A stretch of 49,558 nucleotides of DNA from an uncultured Clostridia bacterium (lineage in GTDB: Bacteria > Bacillota > Clostridia > TANB77 > CAG-508): positions 1 to 49,558 of the forward strand of contig CALXFF010000009.1 of assembly GCA_944387525.1 (NCBI GenBank). Direction: 5' to 3'. Shown here piece after piece: positions 23,020 to 31,300 of this stretch (positions are counted from its first letter, which is position 1; each line of letters begins with the position of its first letter). The position numbers were made by a program, and so were the translations under genes. The notes under the pieces are model-generated. The model did no database searches and was not told the origin of the DNA. It saw nothing but the letters and a program-made list of their open reading frames with translations.

Positions 23020-23943
23020 TTAATAATATAATATTTTTTCACAAAAGTCCAAACATTTAATTCTATTTTCTATAAATCCAATTAAAGCATCATTCTCTAC
23101 TTTGTTAATAAGTTTTATTGGAAAATCGCTTTGAACATAATATGCTAATAAATTTTTATATATTTCTTCATTTTTATATTTTTTTTCTAGATAACTATTA
23201 TAGATATTTACAAAATCCTGAGCTCTTTCTATTACAAAATCTGATATAAGCATGGATGCAGAACCAATTTCAAAAAGTAAATCTCCATATGCTACATAAT
23301 CAAAATCTATAAAATAAATTCCATTACTATTAACAATAATATTACTTGGTCTAATATCCCTATGTATTACCTGAAATTCATTTGGACAATATTCACATTT
23401 GTATTTTTCTAACAGATTTTTTCTTTTATTTAAGAGTTTATCAAAAATACTTTTTACTTCTTGAGAAGTTTTTATTTTTTCTAATTCATTTTTTGTTTTC
23501 TCTATATTTTCTTTTATAGAAGTACTATCACTATATTCTTTTTTATTTTTATATAAAGTTTTATCTAGCTTTTTCAATTCTCGATGTAAAAAATATAAAT
23601 TCTTTGATGTTTCTTTTATTATATCTATTTTAGTATTCTTTTGTTCTTCAATATACTCTTGTATTGCATAAAATTTATCATTATACCTCGTATACAATTC
23701 ATTATTTTTATTTAATAAAACATCTGCTGTTATTTTTAAAGACTGATATATATCCTTTTGTGTATATAAAGAATTTCTGATTTGTTTTTCTCTATCTACA
23801 TTATAAATTTTTACAATATATTTTTTGTTATCAATATTTATTAAAAATATATCATTTATTGTAGTCACTCCTAATTTATGAATTTTATTAGTATCTATAA
23901 ATATACCATAATTTTCATTTATACTTTTTAATAATTCTATCAT
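23020..23943 (-). CDS. APH/choline-kinase-fold phosphotransferase
   Basis: 307 residues with the aminoglycoside-phosphotransferase fold. Lys45 in YIVKIYN is the ATP lysine, HRDIRPSN (194-201) is the catalytic loop with Asp196 and Asn201, and IDFDY (212-216) is the metal-binding DFD-like motif. An Asn/Lys-rich helical insert (about 130-185) lies ahead of the catalytic loop. Its start overlaps the MazG-like stop (ATGA) and its stop is 10 bases before the hydroxymethylase start. Substrates of this fold range from antibiotics to homoserine, choline and nucleosides; here phosphorylation of a nucleoside or of a hydroxymethyl group would fit the neighbours, but this is a guess. Confidence 0.8.
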   Translation of the reverse strand: MIELLKSINENYGIFIDTNKIHKLGVTTINDIFLINIDNKKYIVKIYNVDREKQIRNSLYTQKDIYQSLKITADVLLNKNNELYTRYNDKFYAIQEYIEEQKNTKIDIIKETSKNLYFLHRELKKLDKTLYKNKKEYSDSTSIKENIEKTKNELEKIKTSQEVKSIFDKLLNKRKNLLEKYKCEYCPNEFQVIHRDIRPSNIIVNSNGIYFIDFDYVAYGDLLFEIGSASMLISDFVIERAQDFVNIYNSYLEKKYKNEEIYKNLLAYYVQSDFPIKLINKVENDALIGFIENRIKCLDFCEKILYY

Positions 23944-24278
23944 TTTTCATCATCTTCTTGTATATCATCTATTTTTAATTGATGTCCATATCTAACACGA
24001 TTCAATTCTTCTTTCATTCTAAAGCAATCTTCTAAATCTATATCATATGTATTTGCAATCATTAAAACATAATATAAAACATCTGATAATTCTTCTTCTA
24101 TAGTTCCTTTAATATTATTGCCTTCCATTCTCTGCTCTTTTCTAATGACTTCTGCTAATTCACCTACTTCTTCTATTAATTTTAAAAAATACCTTTGCGT
24201 ATTTTTCATATCTTCTGGTTTTGTCCTCTTGTACTTTTCTTTTAAGTATTTTTGCATTTTTCTTATTGTTAAACTCAT
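23940..24278 (-). CDS. MazG-like nucleoside triphosphate pyrophosphohydrolase
   Basis: 112 residues, one all-alpha NTP pyrophosphatase domain. EEVGE (36-40) and EEELSD (61-66) supply the ExxE...ExxD magnesium-binding residues. Such enzymes cleave (d)NTPs to monophosphates and pyrophosphate. First gene of the five-gene operon, with AGGAGG 8 bases before its ATG and a strong promoter upstream. By analogy with phage T4 dCTPase (gp56), it could remove unmodified dCTP and feed dCMP to the hydroxymethylase; a general house-cleaning role is the alternative. Confidence 0.85.
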   Translation of the reverse strand: MSLTIRKMQKYLKEKYKRTKPEDMKNTQRYFLKLIEEVGELAEVIRKEQRMEGNNIKGTIEEELSDVLYYVLMIANTYDIDLEDCFRMKEELNRVRYGHQLKIDDIQEDDEK

Positions 24279-24365
24279 AAAATATACCTCCTATTTAAAT
24301 ATTTAGTATAATTAATTATTAGAAAAAAATCATTGTGAAAATACTTATACCATTTTTTCAACAAT

Positions 24366-24394
24366 ATTATACATTATTTTCCATTCTACGTCAA
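24366..24394 (-). promoter_or_regulatory. Promoter of the nucleotide-modification operon
   Basis: TTGACG (24389-24394), 17-base spacer, TATAAT (24366-24371) on the minus strand, about 88 bases ahead of the MazG-like start. With the terminator at 20686-20715 it bounds the five-gene unit. Confidence 0.8.
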
Positions 24395-24475
24395 TTTTAC
24401 TATTTTAGATTTATATTTATTTTTATAAATTGTAGGATAAATTCGATTTGTTTAATATAATATTGAATTTATAAA

Positions 24476-24509
24476 AATTAAAAAGAAACCTAAATCTTTT
24501 AGATTTCTT
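24476..24509 (-). terminator. Terminator after the cupin gene
   Basis: AAGAAACCTAAA (24483-24494) pairs with TTTAGATTTCTT (24498-24509) with one G-U, followed on the minus strand by TTTTTAATTTTT. The hairpin plus the downstream TTATAAATTGTAGGATAAA motif (about 24423-24442) forms a module repeated at 15043-15166. Confidence 0.75.
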
Positions 24510-24528
24510 TGATAACTTGTAATTTAGC

Positions 24529-24771
24529 TTACTTCTCTGCTGTAATATCTAACAATACTATATTCTCATTGGAATTATTATATACTTCGTGTGTACTTCC
24601 AAATTGACAATAATGTACTTCACCTTTATTTATTATTTTTTCTTTTCCTTCAATAACAATTCTTGCTTGTCCTGATATTACATATATAAATTCATTATTC
24701 TTTTGAGTATGCTCTCCCATTGAGGCATTTGGCTCTAAAACAGCGTTTATAATTTTACAATCATTTTTCAT
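24529..24771 (-). CDS. Small single-domain cupin
   Basis: 80-residue beta-barrel cupin. Motif 1 is reduced to MGEHTQKNNEFIYVISGQA, with one His and a Glu as likely metal ligands, and motif 2 is YCQFGSTHEVYNNSNEN with His. The ATG overlaps the end of the upstream PUA/EVE-like gene by 11 bases, so both are translated together, and a terminator follows. Function unknown; small cupins of this kind bind metals or sugars or act as isomerases. Confidence 0.8.
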   Translation of the reverse strand: MKNDCKIINAVLEPNASMGEHTQKNNEFIYVISGQARIVIEGKEKIINKGEVHYCQFGSTHEVYNNSNENIVLLDITAEK

Positions 24772-25804
24772 CTACCTTTCCATTTGTGTTTATTTCTTTA
24801 CTTAATTCTTTTGGAATATGACGAGGACCTCTAATGGCTTTTATTCCGTATTCATTTAATTTTTTTAAAGTAAACTCATCTTGTTTATATCTTTTTAATA
24901 ATTTTATTTTCATAACATTTTTTATAGAAAGATTTTTATCTTTATACTTATAAGGAATATCTGTTTCTATCACTTCACATTTAAACATAATTGCAGAATA
25001 AGGTTCTGCAACATATAAATAAACAGTATCTCCCTTTATGATATTATTTGATTGTTTCCATGTAATTGTATCAGTTCTGTTGAAAGCATTTATTACATCA
25101 TAATACTTTGGATTTGCTGGTACTATCCATTCTCCTTTAACATCAGAACTTTCAAAACTTATATTTATTAGTTTCATTATTTCATTATCAGATAAAGTAT
25201 CATCTAATATTATACTCACCCAAGATTTTTTGCTTAAATGATATGATGGATAAATTCCTTTTTGTTTCAAATATTTTTCTACTTCATCATCCAGCTTTAC
25301 ATTTAATATTTCTATTTCACCTGATTCTTTAGAAATAATTTTACTTTTATCTATATTCATAATTATTCCAAACCATTTTTTACTTCTTTTGTTTCTAAAA
25401 ACGCCATCATTTGGGAACTTCTCCCAAAGAAATTCAGGAGTCACATTATATTTTTCATCTATAAGCTTCGTTATTCTATTTGATTGTTCATATATAAAAT
25501 ATTCTTTTTCAAAGCAGTTATCTCTTACCTCTTCTAATATCTTTATATATTCTCCTTTTACTGTATTTACAAACTCACCAATAGCATCTTCTACACGAAA
25601 GTTTGTATATTCTTCTTCCATTTCTAAATCATATACTTTACCACTAACATTTCCATTTTCATCAATATAGATATCTGCTCTAAAATTACCATTCATAAAT
25701 TTTTTAGAATATTTATATGTATTACCTTCTTTTATAAAACCATATGGTATTAGTTTTTCTTTGTTTAATTTTTCTTTTTTAAATACTTTTTCTTCAATAT
25801 TCAT
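24761..25804 (-). CDS. MmcQ/YjbR-like protein with C-terminal PUA/EVE-like domain
   Basis: About 347 residues from the ATG of MNIEEKV (GAGTG upstream). The middle (about 95-215: NRITKLIDEKYNVTPEFLWE, FGIIMNIDKSKI, YHLSKKSWVSIILD) is a YjbR/MmcQ double-wing DNA-binding type fold. The C-terminal third starts with EWIVPANPKYYDVINAF and contains TWKQSNNIIKGDTVYLYVA and the closing GIKAIRGPRHIP, which look like a PUA-superfamily EVE/YTH-type domain. EVE domains bind modified bases, including methylated and hydroxymethylated cytosine, in other systems. It lies upstream of, but is not cotranscribed with, the predicted hydroxymethylase operon. Confidence 0.65.
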   Translation of the reverse strand: MNIEEKVFKKEKLNKEKLIPYGFIKEGNTYKYSKKFMNGNFRADIYIDENGNVSGKVYDLEMEEEYTNFRVEDAIGEFVNTVKGEYIKILEEVRDNCFEKEYFIYEQSNRITKLIDEKYNVTPEFLWEKFPNDGVFRNKRSKKWFGIIMNIDKSKIISKESGEIEILNVKLDDEVEKYLKQKGIYPSYHLSKKSWVSIILDDTLSDNEIMKLINISFESSDVKGEWIVPANPKYYDVINAFNRTDTITWKQSNNIIKGDTVYLYVAEPYSAIMFKCEVIETDIPYKYKDKNLSIKNVMKIKLLKRYKQDEFTLKKLNEYGIKAIRGPRHIPKELSKEINTNGKVDEK

Positions 25805-25846
25805 TTTAAATTTCACACTCTTTTTAAACCACTAAATGTCTAGATA

Positions 25847-27073
25847 TTAGTCTATTTTTAATTCATTAAGTTTATATAATTCTTTTAATGGAATATTGTT
25901 TTTTTCTGCCAATTCTTTCATGCTTTCATATTCAGGATAAATATAAGTTTCACCATTATTAGTTACTTTTTTTACTTTTAATTTTCCATACTTTGTATCT
26001 ATTTCTTCAAATTCTCTTCCTAATTCTGTACGAGATTCAAAACGATATCTTATTCCTATTGTAGTTGTTTCTCTAAATATTATGTTTTGTAATTTAAACG
26101 TATCTTCTTTTCTGCAAGCAACTGTTAATTTATATGCTGGTCTGTTTTTCTTCATAAATATTGGTGTATAAAATACGTCTAATGCACCATTTTTAAATAA
26201 TTTTTCAGATGTGTATCCCAATATTTCTCCACTACAGTCATCAACATTTGTTTCCATTACCACAAAGTTTTCATTTGATTCTTGCATATCTCCATAATAT
26301 ACTTTTAAAACATTTGGTATTTTTAAATCTTTTGATCCTGTTCCCCAACCTATTTTTTCTGTTGTCATTGCAGGTAAGTTAACAAATTCTTCTGCAAGTT
26401 CTGCTATAATTGCAGCTCCTGTTGGTGTAACTAATTCCGTATCTACATCTATTTGTCTAAATTTAACATTAGAATTTGCAAATATTTCACTTGTTGCTGG
26501 TACTGGAACAGACATTGTACCATGTGCACATTCTATAAAGCCATAACCATCATTAACAATACTTGAAATTATTTTATCTGGATTGATTTTATCTATTAAA
26601 ATTGCTGTTCCGACAATGTCTACAATAGAATCAATTGCACCCACTTCGTGAAAATGTACTTCTTCTAATGATTTATTATGAACTTTACTTTCAGCTTTTG
26701 CTACTCTTAAAAATATTCTTTTTGCTAAGTCTTTTACTTTCTCGTTTAAACTGCTTTCTTCTATTATTTTATTTACACCTGCTAAATTTCTATGTTCGTG
26801 ATGATGATGCTGTTCACTTCCATTATGATGTTCTTCATGCTCGTGAATATGATGTTCATGTCCATACTCATCTTTTCCATCTACTATTACATTTATATAT
26901 GTTCCTGTTATTCCATTTTTAACTTTTTTAGATATTTCTATTTTATATCCATCCGTATTCAATTTTTTTAATTCTTGAATTAAATATTGTTCATCACCAA
27001 TTATTTCTGTTAATGCCCCAAGTACCATATTTCCACTTATACCACTTGAACAATCAAAATATAATGTTTTCAA
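25847..27073 (-). CDS. larC: Nickel-pincer cofactor biosynthesis protein LarC
   Basis: LarC inserts nickel into the pyridinium-3,5-bisthiocarboxylate mononucleotide cofactor used by lactate racemase and relatives, using CTP. 408 residues starting at a TTG behind AAAGGAAG. The N-terminus YFDCSSGISGNMVLGAL, the EEVHFHEVGAIDSIVDIVG motif, GTMSVPVPATSEI and TELVTPTGAAI are all family signatures. A His-rich stretch (about residues 72-94) probably binds nickel. The gene is one continuous frame, not split into larC1/larC2 by the programmed frameshift seen in lactobacilli. larB, larE and larA are not in the window, so the racemase-type client is elsewhere. Confidence 0.93.
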   Translation of the reverse strand: MKTLYFDCSSGISGNMVLGALTEIIGDEQYLIQELKKLNTDGYKIEISKKVKNGITGTYINVIVDGKDEYGHEHHIHEHEEHHNGSEQHHHHEHRNLAGVNKIIEESSLNEKVKDLAKRIFLRVAKAESKVHNKSLEEVHFHEVGAIDSIVDIVGTAILIDKINPDKIISSIVNDGYGFIECAHGTMSVPVPATSEIFANSNVKFRQIDVDTELVTPTGAAIIAELAEEFVNLPAMTTEKIGWGTGSKDLKIPNVLKVYYGDMQESNENFVVMETNVDDCSGEILGYTSEKLFKNGALDVFYTPIFMKKNRPAYKLTVACRKEDTFKLQNIIFRETTTIGIRYRFESRTELGREFEEIDTKYGKLKVKKVTNNGETYIYPEYESMKELAEKNNIPLKELYKLNELKID

Positions 27074-27148
27074 ATTAAATCTTCCTTTCGTATTTTTTAA
27101 TTAAAAATATAGTATGAGATTTCAGTCCTCTCATACCACTTTGAAATC

Positions 27149-27757
27149 TTAATCTACATTTATTAATTCATATTCTCTTGTTCCAATTCCAAGTTCAGCT
27201 GCAGCTTCTATTGTATGAACTCCATGTAGAGATTCAATTCTCTTTATTAAAACATCTTTTCCTAGATCTTCTGAATTATATACCAAATCTAAAGATGCTT
27301 GGTCTATTGCAACTGGATCTAAAGATGCTAATATTCCAATATCTTTCATACAAGGAGCTGATGCATTTCCATCACAATCACAATCTTTTGAAATATTTTT
27401 CATAACATTAATAAATGCCATATTTCCTTTAAAATGTGCTACTACTGATGATGCAGCATCTTCCATTGCTTCTAAAAATCTGTCTTGCTCTGGTAAATTG
27501 TCAAATAATTTAGTTTGTTCATTTGATACTCCAGCTGTATGAATTAAAGTTTTTCCTGCTGATGAAGCACAACCAATTGATAATTGTTTTAATGCTCCAC
27601 CATATCCTCCCATTGCATGTCCTTTAAAATGTGATAATACTAGCATTGAATCATAGTTTGCTAAATTTTTTCCTACATAGTTTTTCTTTAATATTTTACC
27701 ATTTGGAATATCTAGTGCTAAATCTGGTCCTTCTGCATCCATTAAATCAAATTTCAT
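27149..27757 (-). pseudogene. DUF362 protein lacking its N-terminal part
   Basis: 202 codons matching the C-terminal two thirds of DUF362 proteins: MLVLSHFKGHAMGGYGGALK, IGCASSAGKTLIH, NISKDCDCDGNASAPCMKDI and GILASLDPVAIDQASLDLVY. The usual first 100 or so residues are absent; the frame opens only 11 codons earlier after a stop, and AAGGAG is too far from the ATG used here. An adjacent deletion against ogt is likely. The cysteine cluster CDC...C suggests an iron-sulfur or metal site in the parent protein. It may still be translated, but I treat it as a remnant. Confidence 0.65.
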
Positions 27758-27799
27758 CTCTAAGTTCTCTGCAAAGATAAAATCTCCTTATTATTAATA

Positions 27800-28300
27800 T
27801 TAACTGTATTTTTCGTGTTGTAATAAATATATCTTTTTATCTATTCCACCTGCATATCCGGTTAAATCTCCATTTGTTGCTATAACTCTATGACATGGAA
27901 TTATTATTGAAATTGGATTATGTCCAACAGCTCCTCCAACTGCTTGTGCTGACATTTTAGTAATTCCTTTTTGTTTTGCAATTTGTTCAGCAATTTTTTT
28001 GTATGTAGTTACTTTGCCATATGGTATATCACATAATATTTTCCAAACTGCTTGTCTAAATTCGCTCCCAATAGGATTTAGTTCTAATTCGTTTATGCGT
28101 GGCTTTTCGTTGTCAAAATATCTGTCTAACCACTTTTTTGTTTTGAGTAGTATTTTTTCATTTTCGTTTTCTTCCATTTCTTCTAAAAAATTAGACTTAT
28201 AGTATTTTTGTCCTTCAATCCATAATCCTATTAGTTTACCCTCTTTACTTGCTAGTAATAGGTCTCCTATTGGGGATTTGTAGTGAGTTTTATAAATCAT
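27800..28300 (-). CDS. ogt: Methylated-DNA-[protein]-cysteine S-methyltransferase
   Basis: Suicide repair enzyme that takes the alkyl group from O6-methylguanine (or O4-methylthymine). 166 residues. The active-site motif IIPCHRVI with the acceptor cysteine is present near residue 137, with the helix-turn-helix arginine-finger region GSEFRQAVWKILCDIPYGKV and the GGAVGHNPISI segment before it and GDLTGYAGG after. N-terminal domain is the short Ogt type, without the Ada part. GGAAGTGG precedes the ATG. Ends 39 bases after the Wadjet operon. Confidence 0.95.
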   Translation of the reverse strand: MIYKTHYKSPIGDLLLASKEGKLIGLWIEGQKYYKSNFLEEMEENENEKILLKTKKWLDRYFDNEKPRINELELNPIGSEFRQAVWKILCDIPYGKVTTYKKIAEQIAKQKGITKMSAQAVGGAVGHNPISIIIPCHRVIATNGDLTGYAGGIDKKIYLLQHEKYS

Positions 28301-28339
28301 TTAATACCACTTCCTATTTATATATGATGGACGTTACTG

Positions 28340-31300
28340 CTAGAATATACTCTGTTGGTCTCCTTGCAAAATTTCAAAATTCATATTATCAATATCATCT
28401 TCTGTTCTAAGTTCTTTGTCCACCACTACTGACTTTTTATTTCCATTATAATATTCATGTTTTAAGACATAATTAACTTCAAATTTAGATACAATTTCTT
28501 TATTAATATTATGTCCAGGTGCAATTAGTTGAACATTATTCTCTTTTAAAATTGAAAACATAACATTCCATAAGAAAACCGCACTTGTTGCCCCAAATGG
28601 ATTATCTGCAATAATTACTTTTTTAGATTTGTTTGAATTTTCTTTTCTTGTTAACATACTAATATATGAAATTATACATACAGCAAACATAAAGTAAATG
28701 GCATTAACTTGTCCATCTGAACCTAAGTCATCTTCCCATTTTTTATATGTTGAGTTTTCTGGTATATCTTCGATTTTATATAATTTTACACTTGCCTTAT
28801 CCATATTTACAATTTGTGATACCAATGCTTTTGAAGATAGACTTTCGTTTAATTGTTCTTTATTCATTTTATCAGGATTTTCTTCCATTTCTTTTACTAG
28901 GTCATAAATATATTCTTTCATTTTATTCAATTTTTCTTCTTTTTCATATTCAAATAAATCTAGTTTAATAATATTTGTATCTTTTCCATTTATTTTTATT
29001 CTAGATAAACCTGGCAATTTTTCTAAATCTCTTACTATAGTTTCTGCTTTTTCAAAACATTTAGTGATGAAGTTCTCTTGATAACTTTCAAGAAGTTTTA
29101 AAGCTTCTTCTATATGTCTAATTTTTTCTTCTAATGTTTCAATGATTGTAGTAATACCATTACTAATAATCTTGGTTTCAGATAGCTTAGTTGGAATTTT
29201 TAGATTTTCAATTTTGTCTAATACATCCTGTTTTATATAAAATTCACTTACTTGTTCTTTAATGTAATTTATATATTCTGAAAAATCTGTAGTTAATTTA
29301 TTTACAACTTTATTAATCTTTTTTCTTTCCTCTAAGATTCGTTTATATGTAAACACCTCATTTTCTAATAGATTTTCTGTGTCTACATTGAATCCTTCTA
29401 TTTCATTTTCTTTAACAAAGCTATCTAACATCATAAATTCTTTATCTAGCCTCTTTACTTCTTCTTCCACATTTTCAATTTTCGAACTTAATTCTTTTAT
29501 TTGCTTTTTATTTAACCTAAATTTAATATTATTTTCTTCCATTTTTTTATCTATAATATTAAGTTCTGTAATTCTAGTTTCTTCTAAATATGTTTCGTTT
29601 TTTTCTTTTTGCAATTTTTCTACTAGAATTGTAATCTGACCTAATAATTGTTGTTTTTCTTTTTCTTTTTCTTTTTCTGTTAAAGAATAATTAACTCTAT
29701 TGAACTCTTTTTCAAGATCATCTATCTTGCTATTTAATTCTTCTAAAATAGCGTCAGGCACTTTTGAAAAGCTTTCATTTTTAGATGAAAAATATTCTAT
29801 TGTGCAATTATTTTCTTTGATGGCCTTTTGGCATTTCTCCATCATTTCTGTTCTTATTTTAATCATTTCTTGAAGTCCATTTAGTTCTTGATTTGAGTTT
29901 TTCATTTGGCTGTCATATGCTTCAAAATGATTTTTTAATATTTCAAAATCTTCATTGTTCACATCTGTTTGTTTGAATTCTGGTAGATTAGTATAAGTTT
30001 TCTCGAAATTTTCTTTTAACATTCCAAGTTCTCTTATTTTGTTTTTTATTTCTTCTAAAGCATTTTCTATTGTTGTTACCGCTTCTTCTTTTTCTTGCAA
30101 ATTCTCTTTTTGTGCTTCATAATCTTTTTGAGCAAGTTCTTTTTTAGATTTTAATTCTTTCATTTCATTTTGTAGTTTATCTAATTCTTCTAATTTTTTT
30201 ATTTTTTGTGATAATAACTCATATTTATCATTTTGCTTTTCTAATAATTTTTCAAGTTTTTCTAGCTTTTCTTTTCCATCTTGTATTGAATTATTAATTT
30301 CTTTTATTTTATTTTCGTTTTCTTTTATATGTTTTTCTATGTCAGTTTTATTCTTATATATAGATTTTACAAATTCTTCACTATATGTTTCATTAAAACT
30401 TTTTATTTCGTCTAAATATTTTCTTAGATTTTCTTCCTTTTCATTGTGTTTTTCAATTTTTTCTTCTAATAAAGATATATCTTTATTTAAAGTTACTTTA
30501 TATTGCTCAATTTTTTCTGTTTCCATATTTTGATAAATACTTTTTTGTATTGGGAAAATTATGTCTTTTTCTTCATATGTCCACTCTTTTCTTAGCATTT
30601 CAATACTTATAATTGGTACTAAATTTTCTAATTCTATATCTAAACCTTTATTTTTTATTTTTCTAAAAGTTTCATCATCAATAAATATAGAATATATTAA
30701 TAATGGATTTTTATCTAGAACTTCTTTTCTTTTATTTTCTTCTATCTTTTTTAATTCTTCTATACCAGTTACAATGTAATTGCATTTATCTTCTAACTTT
30801 TGTTTTAATGCAAAAATGTCTTCATTTGGAATAACCATGTTGTATTTTTCAATTAATTCTAATTTTTTTGTTTTCATCTGTTTTTCTATTTGTTTTATAC
30901 TTCTATTCTTTTCTTCTGCTTGTAATTCATTTCTTAACTTATCTTCTAGTTTTTGTATATTTTCTACTTGAAAGGTTTTTACTAATTTTTCTAAACTATT
31001 TTTCTCTTCTTCATATTCTTGAACTTTTTCTTTTGCTAATTTTAGTCTTTCATCCCATAATCTACCACTTGATTTGACTTTTTCTAATTCTACTTTTTTA
31101 TCAACTTCTTCTTTTTGTAGTTTTTCTATCTGTTCTTTATTTTGTTCGATTTCTTCTTTTATTTTATTTAAATCTTCTTTACTTTTTTCTATACTATCGT
31201 CGACATTTAATAATAGTCTTAAGTTTCCTTCTTCTGTAAGTTCATTAGTTATAATGTCAATGTTATCTTGTTTATTTGCCATTTCATTTTCTAAAGTTTC

